64,000 bases of DNA from Trichuris trichiura (Eukaryota; Nematoda; Enoplea; Trichinellida; Trichuridae). The stretch covers positions 1,426,001 through 1,490,000 of the forward strand of contig JBAJFE010000004.1 in assembly GCA_037903355.1 (NCBI GenBank), written 5' to 3'. Both the position numbers and the translations under genes were made by a program. Under the pieces are notes generated by a model. It ran no database searches. It had not been told where the DNA came from and was given only the letters and a program-made list of their open reading frames with translations. This document shows, one piece after another, positions 30,403 through 43,600 of the stretch (positions within the stretch are counted from its first letter, which is position 1; each line of letters opens with the position of its first letter).

Positions 30403-33111
30403 CTAAAGAATCTCCGTTTGACGAAAGCGGAGTACGTTCTTGTTCGTACACATTTCCAAGCCAACCCATCCTTCCGACAGAGCTAAGCAAGTACCTGCCG
30501 CTTTGTTGTACAACTGCCCATCCTGCGAGTAAGAAGAAGTATGTACATGTTCGAACAGTCTATGCAAATCTTACTTCTTGGAAATACCACTGTTGTGCGC
30601 TCGATTCGATGTTGCATTTTCGCAGCGACAATATCCTCTCGCTGTCCAGGCACAAATTACCGGAAGCCGTTTGTAGTTGCTTAGCGTCCGTGTACGACCA
30701 AGTTGAAGTTGTATTCCGTTGTTCGCATGGAAGTAGCTGCAGGGCGTTCCCTTTCTCCGTATGCTCGTGAGCAATGCCAAGGCAACGATTGCCATTTGCA
30801 GTTTGGAGCTGAAAAATGAGCTCCACTCACCTTTACTGAAAAGTTGGCTCTGAACACCTGAATAATCTTGTAGGGTGCCGTTGTTTCATGCAATGCCCTG
30901 ATGGATGCAGCTTTTTCGTCTACCTCCAGCTGTGGGTACACATTTTCCAAAAACCAGCGGAACGGCCGGCAGTGAAGCCTTTTTCTCAACGCTTTTCGTT
31001 TGCTGACGTTTCCGTAGGAATGTTTAAATCGCTCATATTCCTTGTTTTCCAGAAAGCGAGCCTACAAGTGAGCTTAACAGTCGAAGTCTTAATGGCAACG
31101 CAATTTCAGGCAAACGACCAAATATTCGTCAAGCCAAACAACCGCCGTGCGTATATTGTTTCTTGTTGACGTCTCGTAGCTGAATGGTGACGTATAAGGT
31201 CGTCGTTTTCGGAAAACATGACCAACACGACTGCATGGCAATACTTCGATCCTATAGCCGCATGTCCATACCTAAATGATGGGTGAGCGTTATAGGCGTA
31301 CGAGTTTTTTAACCAAGCAAACGTACGCGTATGGACATTTCGATGTTTTCTCCTCCCCATAGTTCCATACCGTTGTCGTAGTCACCCAAGTGGCTTTAAG
31401 TACTTAAATGGCTATCTAATTGGCGACGCAACGCCACCTACTGGAATAAGCTTCTCCAAATGGCGAACAAGCCACCGGCCATAGTTGGCGAGCTTCCAAT
31501 TGTCTTTATGTAAATTATTTACCAAGACGGTCTGCTCACCTCAATGGTTGGACAGTTTTTTCCGAAGAGTTGAAATACCTAGCCTCCGGATAGTCCCATT
31601 TGAAGTGCAGCTTCCAATCCATGCCGCCGATGCATATTGGCGATCCAGCGTACTCGAATGTATCCGAATCGATTACGTCAATTACCGGCGACACAATGCT
31701 GAAAAATGGACGTCCAAAAAGGTTAGTTGGAAAGTGGCTACGTTTCCGGGTGACTTTGCAATCGAGCCAGCAGTGGTTGCAGCCACTCCTCATTGACTTC
31801 GCAGTGGCTGTCCAAAAACAGGAGCACCTAAAAAAGGCTTAGACTTGCGTCTAGGTGTCAACACGGTGGTTGCATTAGGCAAATGTAAATAATATTCCTT
31901 AAGCTCTCTTCATATTCTATTCAGCTGCGCGTAGGAATGAGTAGTGGCGTCATACTTCAGCCGTTGCCAAATAGGCGCCTATATTTCTGGCTCGTATCAA
32001 TCCTTCCCGCCGTGCGGTTCGATGGAATTTGACTTTGCTTGGCCAATTGATGAAGGCATAGTCGCCCAGCTGTTGCTTGGTTGCTGTAAGTAAAGGAAAG
32101 TCGCCAACTCGATCTTATCAAAACTGGTTTGGTCTCAGCGGGCGAATTGACTATGCAGAAAATGGGAGCGCGGAATACACGTGCTGCAAAGAAGGAATGA
32201 GTTCAGTTACGCGGTTCGCTGTAGTCGTCCAGCAGTAGTATCTCGGTGACATATTCCATTGGACTTCGATGCAGAATGCTGTTTACCATTCTGATCAGAA
32301 CAGAGGGAGCTTCGTTGTAATGGCAAATGATAATGCTGACCGTAGGCAGAGGGGAAGGATAAGTTTTCGTTTTGCACCTATTAACATAAGTTGGCGCGTC
32401 AAGCACGATAGAGTGCTTAGAAAAAGTTTTATACAGTTCTGGCCTTGTATCCGGTATCGATCTCCAAAAACCTACGCGATTGCTGGCCAGTACATTGAAG
32501 GCATAATTCTTGTATCCTTCTTTGCGGATATTTTCGTCTTGGCTTGTTCGAACTTTTCCAATTTGGGAGTAGTCGATTCGACCAGCCGTCTCCATTTGGT
32601 TAACCGAAGACAAGAAGGTCCTTTATGAATAGCCAACGCTGAGTCAATGAGTCTTCATTGCTATGTTTACTTTTGCTCACCGTTCGTGCTTGACCATTGG
32701 ACCGAAGTTTGTTCCTGCCCTATGCCGAATATGCTTCTTCCAGTGCGAGTAAGCGGTGTAGCTATTTTTTTGTAGGAAATTATTTTTTCCGACTTTTATC
32801 GACGCCTTACCGATCAGTGACGACGCTATCATCACGTGATGATGCTTCGGATACGTAAACTGGTTGTTTACCTGAAAATACTGTTGCTTTCTTTGAGGAT
32901 ACACCGCGACAAAATCACCATTCCCGCTTGCTCCGAAGCTGCCATTTAGGGGCGACCACATATACTTGTACGCTAAGGGGATGACGTCCAGAGAAGTTAG
33001 AAACCAAACGAGAAATGCCAAGCATAAGACGAGGGCGATTGTTCTTCGCCGCCGCGAAGACCGCGGGAGTATTGCAGTCCGTTTCGCCAGTTTTTCGTTG
33101 CCGCTCAACAA
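30403..33111 (-). CDS. Polypeptide N-acetylgalactosaminyltransferase (GALNT)
   Basis: Golgi enzyme that starts mucin-type O-glycosylation by moving GalNAc from UDP-GalNAc to Ser/Thr. Type II topology: [20 protein letters not shown] then the anchor [20 protein letters not shown]. The catalytic domain begins with [20 protein letters not shown] and [10 protein letters not shown]. The metal-binding DSH sits in [17 protein letters not shown], followed by [20 protein letters not shown] and [22 protein letters not shown] precedes the lectin domain. The R-type lectin has three repeats: [31 protein letters not shown] with SAQQWYF, and, in a last exon near 30403-30519, [18 protein letters not shown]. 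Without that last exon the domain would appear truncated at 30560. Multiple short introns; the subfamily is not assigned. Confidence 0.9.
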
Positions 33112-36100
33112 GTACCGTAGCGACCGGTTGGTAACGTACCGCTCTGCGCTATGTCACACATACAAATAAGGCCTTCGTTTACTTATTATCAATGGCTATG
33201 CAAATTAGACAAGTAGATCCCTTACAGCGTGAATTCCACGTGGCATTTTAACCACCGAACGGTCGTTAAGCACTGTCCAGTCGTCGGACAATAAAAATTT
33301 TTTCAAATGCTGTCAAGGCAGCGCAGTTTTTCAAATGGCCGACCTGCAACCACACGTTATACAGTCGCGCTTTTATAGCATTAGCAATTAATTTATCGAA
33401 CGTCCCAATCCGGCGTGACAGTATGCTTTCCTATATTGTGTTTTCTTCACTGACAGATGTTAGTGAACGTAAGCATTGTCAACGCTGAGAACAGTGAACG
33501 TTGCTTTGTCAAAATGGAATGACCTTACGGGATAGTAAAGAAACGCTTAAAAGGAAATACGATAACTTCATTTGGAACGTACGCTTACAAGAGATTAGGG
33601 GAAAGTTAGTTTTTTAAGCATCCGTAAGTTTTTAGTGCATACAGTGCGCAACGTACCTGCCGAACATTGCAGACCTGTGCTACAGTCGAATGAGCGACAA
33701 AGAGGCGGTCAAGTCTTTGGCCCGCGCTTAGTGAGAAGTATGTCAGAGCAACAGCTGACCGAAATTCTCGTCGACTTGTCATTTCCACGTGGTTAGCTTT
33801 CGAAGAAAGAATTTTACTGGCTACAGAGCCATGTACACTCTATTTGCTAGGATAAAAAAAATAATTTATTTTTAAAATTCCATCGCGCCCGATAGCACGC
33901 ATATATTCCGTGCTTATTCAGTTGTCGAAATGGAGCACCATTAAGAGAGTCGGGTCATACATTCATACATATTTTTGCCGTCTTCTCAATGGCTCTCTTC
34001 CGAAGGTGAAGTATTTATATAGCGTTGATCTTTGCCCCTGTCTTGTCTGCTCCTTCTTTGTTAAATTGGTCACGTATTTATTGAAGGGAAATATATGAGG
34101 TTGTCACATACCAAAACGGTCTCAACTCCGTATGTACATGCGCTCGAATCACTTCATAGTAGTCTCGATGTTCTGGCACCGCTTATGCAAGCAAGCTTTT
34201 TTGCTTAGCGATCACTTTTGTGCATTAAAGTAGCGCGCCGGCAGCTGAATCCCAGCGAATAACGGTCAACTGTATGGGCCCACATTTTTTGCGCTAATTC
34301 TGACTAAGCAGAAGGCCTATGTTTAAGCATAAGCTCGTTTAAGGCCGCAACAAGATTGCCGGCGGCGAGAGGAAACATATTTCTGGACCACTAGACAATT
34401 ATTAGTTTTTATCCTTACGAAGTGGCAGCTGAAAGCTACAAACTCAAATTGACCGTTTCGGCCCATTTTAAGAGCTCCGAAGGAAACATACCGTATACCT
34501 CGAAATGCAGGTTCTCTTTAAGAAAAAATTGTCTGCTGTCATCTTGTGACAAGTATGAGCCCCGTCCATTTATAGGCTTACCAAAGGCTAAGTCGAGTTG
34601 TAGGTTTTATGTTCATGTTTAAGATTAGAATGACCGAAAAAGACCCAACAGGTTTCTGGTACCGACCACGCTGTTTCGCCCTCACCATAGGCTAACCCGA
34701 AATTTAAGTCTTATGCTTAAGGTTAAACAGGATGGCATTCATGCTTGCCATTGAAGGCACAACAAGACAGCGTATTTTTTCCGAAAAAGATTTGGCAGTT
34801 TGTAGGTTACGGTATGTTGTTTGCAGGTTTCCGAAAACAAGGGTTTGTTTAAGTCCTAATCGCATCCAAGTTGTCACTAAAGAGGAGTCATATGATGCGG
34901 CAAAACACTAGAATAATGCGATTTTAAAAATGAAAATACGCCATCTTTATTTATGTAAGTACTCATAATTCGGGCATTGTATAGTCTCCTGGTCAACTGT
35001 CTGCCAATTAGGCTTCATTATTAAGTTTTGCTCTTCAGTTATCCGTGATTATTCATAATTTAAATGCTGATTTAAAAAGATACAGTTATGAATTGTTTTC
35101 TTGAATTATAACTATTAGTTATGCGATATGCGTTTATGCTAATTTAAATTTTGACCAAAACATCGCAATCATCAAAAGCGCCTCAAATCACTTAGATTTC
35201 CATAAAATGGTTGATTGATACATGTATACGTGGGGGACCGCGTCCTGAATTCCGGTAAAGGCTGTAAAGGATCGCGTAACTTCTTCGCGGGATTAACTTC
35301 TCTTAACGAGGGCGCTGATTTTGATAAGCAACATCAGTGCAACCCGTTTAACCGTTAGCAGTCGGAGAATTGCTCAGGAAGGATAGTAACAGTTTCGCAG
35401 CGAAATACAAAACTCTGCTTAGACGAAAACACAAAAACTTAACATTTTCAGCTTTCATATAATTTATTTTTTGCGCAGGACAGCAAAAGGTCGCCTATAC
35501 GATCAAAGATACTGGTTTTGCGTATTTGTCTACTTTTGTTTAAAATTGTACCGTTTTACATTGCATTACTTCAAAATAAAGCATTAATAAAGTTCTTTTC
35601 TCTGAAGGATTAGAATTAGTTATGAATTTCTTAAGTTGACTTAATTTTTTCTCCTACAGTAAGACATAGCCTGCGTGGTTTACAGTACATCTATCCTGAC
35701 GAAGAATTGAAAGTGAAATTTTTTTTAACCGCCTTAGGTTGGCTCGGAATGGAACGTTTGTTTCGGTTGCTTTTATCATTGTTTCCAGCGTTGTAATGTA
35801 GTGCTTCGTAATTTCCTTACGTTTTACGTAAAGTGCTGCAATTGAATGTTTTGCGTTTATAAGGCGTACAAGCGCAGGGTGAGCGCGCTTGCTTCCGCGG
35901 TTTCTCCATTTTCTCATTGTTTAACGTATAAATTTGTACGTACTAAGCGGCCTCGTTTTTTTGCAAGTTTAAAAGCATCCTTTCAAACGCGTTCTCGTGG
36001 AAGGAAGGTTGCTACTTTCCGTAATATCAGCGTATGCCCTAATTTGTGGTTTTTTCGCTTTAGTTTTTTCCGTTCGACTCGCCAACCTCGTGGTCAAACC

Positions 36101-36125
36101 AATGAGGGTATAACTTCAACCCGTT
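33112..36125. other. Intergenic between galnt and pbx
   Basis: About 3 kb between divergent genes without a supported gene. A basic 87-codon minus frame (35654-35917) and a 110-codon plus frame (35846-36178) were seen but match nothing known to me. The area presumably holds promoters of both flanking genes. Confidence 0.45.
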
Positions 36126-37601
<1,476 letters not shown>

Positions 37602-38142
37602 TAGTTGTCCTTTTTTGTCGCTTCTTGTTTTAGTGCCGACCATTAGGCTGCTTCGTTGCGCGCGTATTAGAAATTTTTTAAATTTTACGTGATTTTACTG
37701 GGTGGGTCGTACCATGTACGTTGATCAACTTTTTTCCAAACTGCTTAATTTTGCTCTCAGTTGTTGGTGCAATATTGTCCAATGCATTTTTGGTTGTTGA
37801 AACGCTATCGTTTATTTGTCGAATGTACAGTTGAAGAAACCGTGAATGTGCAACGACGTATATAAAAGAAGTTAACGCAAAACAAAGTAGTTGTTTTGAA
37901 TGCCCGCGCGCGTACGCGCGGGTTGTCCGGGTAAAGGCGCAAAATGTGCAGGCTTGTACGGTAGCTGATCTTATTAATTGACAACAATGATGACTAAGTA
38001 CGAAACCCTGCGAATCGGAAATAATGGCAGCAGTTGTAAAGTTCGTCGGGTGAACTTAGAGGTTGCGATTATCTTGAGCCGCGCGTTTCGCCTTTCATTC
38101 CTTTGACTCTGTCTTTGTAATACGGTGACCTTAACGCATGTT
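37602..38142. other. Convergent 3' spacer pbx / Ig gene
   Basis: No gene. Contains a GC-rich self-complementary run around 37904-37921 (CGCGCGTACGCGCG). Confidence 0.5.
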
Positions 38143-40606
38143 TCACCAACCTAACGCAACAAAGTTCGCCGAAGCGCATATCATAATGAAGGCCAACATT
38201 GGTTGGTTGAGAAGCAATGCAGAACTTTGTCCTGAAACAGTGTTCTTATAAGTAATGTTGGAGTCGTAACACCATGTGCGAACCTGGCGAATCGTTTAAG
38301 GTTTCTACAGGTTTCTGTTGGCTGGTGGCATCTGAAAATAAATAAGCAAAACGTCAAGCCGCTCTACACCTTTGGGAAATAGTCTTATCTATCTGGTAGC
38401 TGGGAGAGCTAAGGAAAATCAATAATACAACTAAGGTCTTCTTTAACCCTCCTTCAGATTGTTAAAAACAATAGATAAGTTCTTATCATAGTAGAATGCA
38501 CTATTTTTGCTTTGCATTTGAATTTCAAATGATAAGACAATCCTTTATCGCTTAGGGTGCTTATGCAAATCTCAAGTTAGCCTGTACTCACCCATTCTTA
38601 GATAAGCAGGTGATGACGTCAAACCCCAGCCGTAGTCGTTGCGCGCTTGGACTTCGATCGTATACTTCTTATCCGATTGCAGCGAATTCAACTTGCAATT
38701 GCATTTCCACATCGAATCACCCATACTAACACCTTAGCGAGTGTGAACACCTTAGCTCAAAGCCAATGCTTCAAATTTCTTCAGCTTACTTGTCGTCTCC
38801 TCGAAAGGCACTTGAACAACTTCCGAATGTTCGCCGTCATCCTGACATCGTAAAATCAAAAGGTGCAACCCCTTTGGGTGACTAGACTTACAGATTTTAT
38901 GAATATCCTGTATCCAGTGAGTTTTTCTATGGAGATCAGTGTCCAAGTCAAGTCAATATCTCCAGGACGACGGATGTCTGGTCTAATTGTTAGGCCGTAT
39001 GGCTTTCCGGGTCTTCCTGAAAATTATGCAAACTAGGGTTCGATATCCGCTGGTGTAGACCAGATAAGGACCAACCGGTTAGCAAGATAACTTGCTCGCC
39101 AAACCCAAGTCGATTGTAGGCTTGGCAAGTGTAGTTGCCGAAATCGTCCAGAATAACTTTGTGTATCTGTAGGATGGTTACGTTCTCTTTCGAGGTTGGC
39201 TCGATGCCGGTGACTACTTTCATTCGATTTTTGATTTTCTCCTGATTGAACTAAGCAAAGCGTCATGAACTTACGGGCGCAAAAGGCAAAGTGAACAAAA
39301 AGTCCTTACGTCAATGTTGTAACCGTTGAAGCTCCAGGCGACCTGCGGATGAGGGTTCGCCGAGTAAGTACAATTGATAGCCACCGTTTGCCCCACGGAG
39401 ACAGGCACAAAAGAGTTTACAGTTCTAACAATTGGGCGGTCTGCAAGAGAGTTCGCCTCAAGCTTCCATTTACGACATGCGAGCGGGAAACTGTAGACGC
39501 GTGCAAATTTCGTGCCGACAAGAACTAACGTGCGAAATGCACTTTAAAGGTGAATTTTGACGGATGAAACGCGTGTGTTTTTTACGCATTATGCGACAAG
39601 CAGTAGTTTCGTTCGCCAAAGAAAAGGTGCCAGAAAGAAGTTAACACAAATACAACGATAGAACTTACGCTCTTTTCCCGAGTAGGCTAAAATAGAACTT
39701 GAGCATCAGTTGACGTACAAAAGGGCGCGAAAATTGAACTAGCGTTAAAACGCGGGCAACGGAAAGCGCTTATTACGACGATAAAGTTTGAGTTTTCCGC
39801 ATCGCAAAGTTGAGATAAAGCTTGAATAAAGGAGAAGTCGATACTTACATTTTAAAATTACATTTATGGAAGCCACCGCAGGTGGATCGATTCCATTTTC
39901 GCCGATGCACTGGTACGTGCCGATCTGAGCTAGGGAAGCATTGGCAAATGAAAGCGTAGAGCCCATGTGTACATCCCGGCCATCTGGCAGTTTCAGTTCC
40001 TGAATTTTATGATGTTGACATCTGGCAAATAGAATAGCGGTGAAGTCTTAACGACCGACCTTTCGTCGCCAAGATATGTGCGGCGGCGGGACGCCTGTAC
40101 CCGAGCACTGCAGCGATACATTGTCGCCAACAGACACAATGTAATCTACCGAATCAGGCACAATTTGAACAGAGGGCGATTCTTTAAAAAAATGAAACGT
40201 TAATGAGCAAATGAATAGTTTTTTTGAGCCTACCGAGAACTTCGATCGTGTGGTTTTCCCATACGTCGGTGGAATAGGAGCCGCACTGGTAGATTAGGAC
40301 GTCGTACGGCCTCACCTTTGTGATATGCAGCGTTGTTGAAATGGCATCATCGCTGCCCTCTTCCGTGACCGTAAAACGTTCGTCGCCAGTCATTGATGAC
40401 TTGTCGAGAAAGAGAAGATCCGTAATTTCTCTTTGGAGATCGATTTTTTTCCACACGCGATTATCAGTACTAGAAAACCGCAGTCCGCACGTCAGCGAAA
40501 TGTTGTCTCCATTCTTGACTTTATGGGGTTCGGTTTGGCCTGACGAAAATGCGTCCGCAGCAACGAGGGCTAAATTGAACGTAAGAAATGACTTAAAGAG
40601 GCGCAT
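38143..40606 (-). CDS. Ig-Ig-Ig-FN3 GPI-anchored cell adhesion protein
   Basis: Signal peptide MRLFKSFLTFNLALVAADAF. Ig1: GDNISLTCGLRF with VLIYQCGSYS. Ig2: GDNVSLQCSGTGVPPPHISW with GTYQCIGENGIDPP. Ig3: VGQTVAINCTYSANPHPQVA with GNYTCQAYNRLGFGEQ. A fibronectin III domain ends YTIEVQARNDYGWGLTSSPA. Two last small exons give NDSPGQSSALLLNQP followed by the hydrophobic tail MLAFIMICASANFVALGW and a stop (38143-38145), which is the form of a GPI-anchor signal. Three Ig plus one FN3 with GPI is the architecture of Drosophila Klingon; the Ig domains are of the lachesin/IgLON kind. It is expected at the neuronal surface. The exon giving the tail uses a GTTCGC donor. Confidence 0.85.
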
Positions 40607-43600
40607 TTCACGAAAGGCGCTACAAGTGGGCAAATTTCAGTCTTTTGGAAGTTTTCTTGCCTCTCAAAAGCGTAGCAAATACTTTTCCAATGCAAGAAAA
40701 CCCCAGCTGAGTGAAAACTGTACGTTTGAAAGGGAAGATGCAAAATATAACCTGAATACTATCAGTGCGGTTACTGTATTTTTGAATTAACTGAAATTCA
40801 AAAAAAGCAATTCTAAAACGAATTTTCTAGCAAAATGACAATGGTTTCCAAATAAGTCGCTAGTGTTTGAGCTTCTAATAACAGGACGAAACATTGTCTA
40901 AGTAGATAAATAAACGAACAAGCTCTTAGAGCTGTTTCAAAAGCTGTAGGTTTCGTTGAACGCGAAATCTCGTCCATACTGCGAGCAGTAGCTAAATGCA
41001 CGAACAAGCAAGCACTAGCTTTTGTACGGATGCTCACGCACTAGAAAATTGTACTTTGAGATATACCCATCCGTGTAGTACGGCGGGACGAATGTTGTAT
41101 CGAAGATTTAAACTGTTCAACAACGCAGATGTCTGCAAAAAATTCTTGAAGTCGTCTGAACTCGCTACAGACTTTATCAGCCAAGAATGGCGGGAACAGT
41201 GCTCAAAGGTTTCTGCAGCTACGAACAGATAGTTCAAACTACCTGAGAACGCTAGAGGAATAATTGCCTATAACTAGTAATACATATTTTGTACACTGCT
41301 TGATTAAATTTGAATACTATCAATTTTTTTAAAATTAAAAACAGTACAGTATCGATGAAATGAGAGCCTGCATACCGAATTCTACAATACCTGAAAATAG
41401 CGATCAGACGATTACGTTCCTACTAGGAAATGTCAATTCAGCTTATGTATTTAGCTCCAACCGTGCATTAAGCAGAAGATGTCTAAAAAAGTTAGAAGCA
41501 ATAAATTGTAGCCGGAAGAAAATCTGTAAGATTTGCGCATTAGACTTTGGGTCGCCGCTCGGTCGCTTTCACAGCATTCGTACCATTTGCAAACACGCCA
41601 TCGAGCTCTATTGTAATTTCTCTAACCCCGATCGACAATTGGCACATGGCCGCTGTGCATGGAAAATCAACAAACCACGCCTGCACAAATATTGCGTTGT
41701 AGACTCAGCGACCATTCGATCGGTGTCACGATTCGATTTATACACAACGAGAAAGCGCAAAATTTTCGTATTAAACACCGGCCATCTTTTGCCGACATCG
41801 ATCGACCTACATGCGGCCTCAGGAGAAATTTTTGAAAGTTGCTCATTTTCAGTTCGTTGCGATAAGCGTATGCGAAATTGAAATTTCGCATCACTTTGGG
41901 GCATCCCAGTAAGACGGAAAAGTTAATCTCGAGCATGTTTCTGAAATTATTCTACGCTCTGCAGCTGCTTTTTTAACGGATCTGCGCAACGAGGCGTTTC
42001 CAAATCATTTGCTATTACGGTAGATATAATCAGGTACACTTGGGATTTCTATCAAAATTCAGGGAAAACATGTAGAGAAATAGCGTCAATTCTTATCCCT
42101 TGTTGGAAAGCCTCTTAAGAAATGCCCTTAAACGTGAAAGCGCAGCGACGTCAGCGGTCGCAAGCTGCCTTGATCGCTTTGCTTTTTCGCGAAAAAGCAG
42201 TAACCTTCCGGCGGAATTAGTCTTCTTTGTTGTTGGCTTCTCGATTGGTTTCCAATCGCGTCGCCATTTTTGGACCACAAACTCTAGAAGGTTGTGCAGC
42301 TCATTCCGGCGGGAGAATCTGCTCAGCATTTTTCCGTAAAATTTAAGCGCCTTACGCAATTCAGCGCGGATAAGTAGAGCGGAGGAAGGTACGAGTGAAC
42401 AGTTGGAGTTTGAAAAAATGTTAAAGGTTATAAATTTAATGGCCTTCTGAGTTCTCCCGCAAGTCGAAATGACACTCCTCCTTAAAGATAAAAACGCCAG
42501 TGCGAGCCTTAAGCCCAAAAACAAGACCATAAACGTGATCATCTTTTCCTGTTATCTCATGGCTATCGAAGAGATGAAAAACAGGAGAGGCCCTTCGGAC
42601 GTTACGAAAAAAAAATTCACTAAACTTTAGATAGCTTAGCTGCAGCTGCCTCCGTAGCGCTAAGGAGCGGAAGGAGTTTTCTTCGAACGTATACGTGCCT
42701 CTGGAAAGCGCCCAGTCCGTTCAAACGTGAAAACCGCGCTAAGCGAACAAAACGGACGAGTGTAATAATACGTTGCGCAATGGAGATATAGCTCGACCAA
42801 CGGCTAACGCTCGTCCGACCAAGCAAGAACGGATTACCTAACTGCCCGTATGTTCTATGCACTGTCGTAGTACGCAGACCCAGCTGAGCTGGTTGACCAA
42901 CTTAGTCGGCCCGCTGGTTCCGCCTCGCTAACACAATAGGCTAAACCAGCAAGCGTATTAATGGATAAGCCTTAATCTGGGTCAGCGACGCATGTCCAAT
43001 GCATAGGGTTTGTTAACGTTGCTTTCCAAGGGTCATTCAGGTGGCTCATCGTAAAGACGCGTGCCAGGTGAAAAGATGGCATCGAAAGCACAACGCTTGT
43101 AAGGCAGGGGACCGACCGCATAGCGTTTCCGCCGCAACCTTGGAAAAAAGACGGGCAAGGCTCATCTTCCCGACTTGCCGCATCAGAGCAGGCTCTGATA
43201 ATCGGCCTGAAAAGGCTATCATATGTTCGAACGGGTACTTGGATGTGTATTTCATGCCATGCAAATTAGATAATGAGAAGTTAAGTCTTATTATTCAAAA
43301 ACAGCTTAGGCCGACTGACCAAGCGTCCAAAAGCATCCCCTTATCCCGCAGCAGCTATACTCCTCTTCCCAGACTTAGCTTCAGAGAGATTCATTAATCA
43401 AAGTTCTGCTTTACTGTCTGTCGTAATATAGCTTCGAGTTTTCCGTACTCGATAGCTAAGAAGGAAATGGACCAAGGTTGTGTACGCTGCGCTTTGCATG
43501 GTTAAGGGCAGTTCGGTTCACTGGGGCAGTCTTTAACAGGTGGGGGAGCAGCCAGTGATCCTTCCAAAAGTGCAGGTACTTTACAAAACCAACATGGCAA

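Noticed and set aside
41360..41881. 173-codon Cys-rich plus-strand frame
   Set aside because: No signal peptide, no cysteine spacing typical of a known family and heavily overlapped by antisense frames; length alone is not enough.
42093..42542. 149-codon minus-strand frame with N-terminal hydrophobic segment
   Set aside because: Could be a small secreted basic protein, but there is no supporting splice structure, neighbour or family resemblance.
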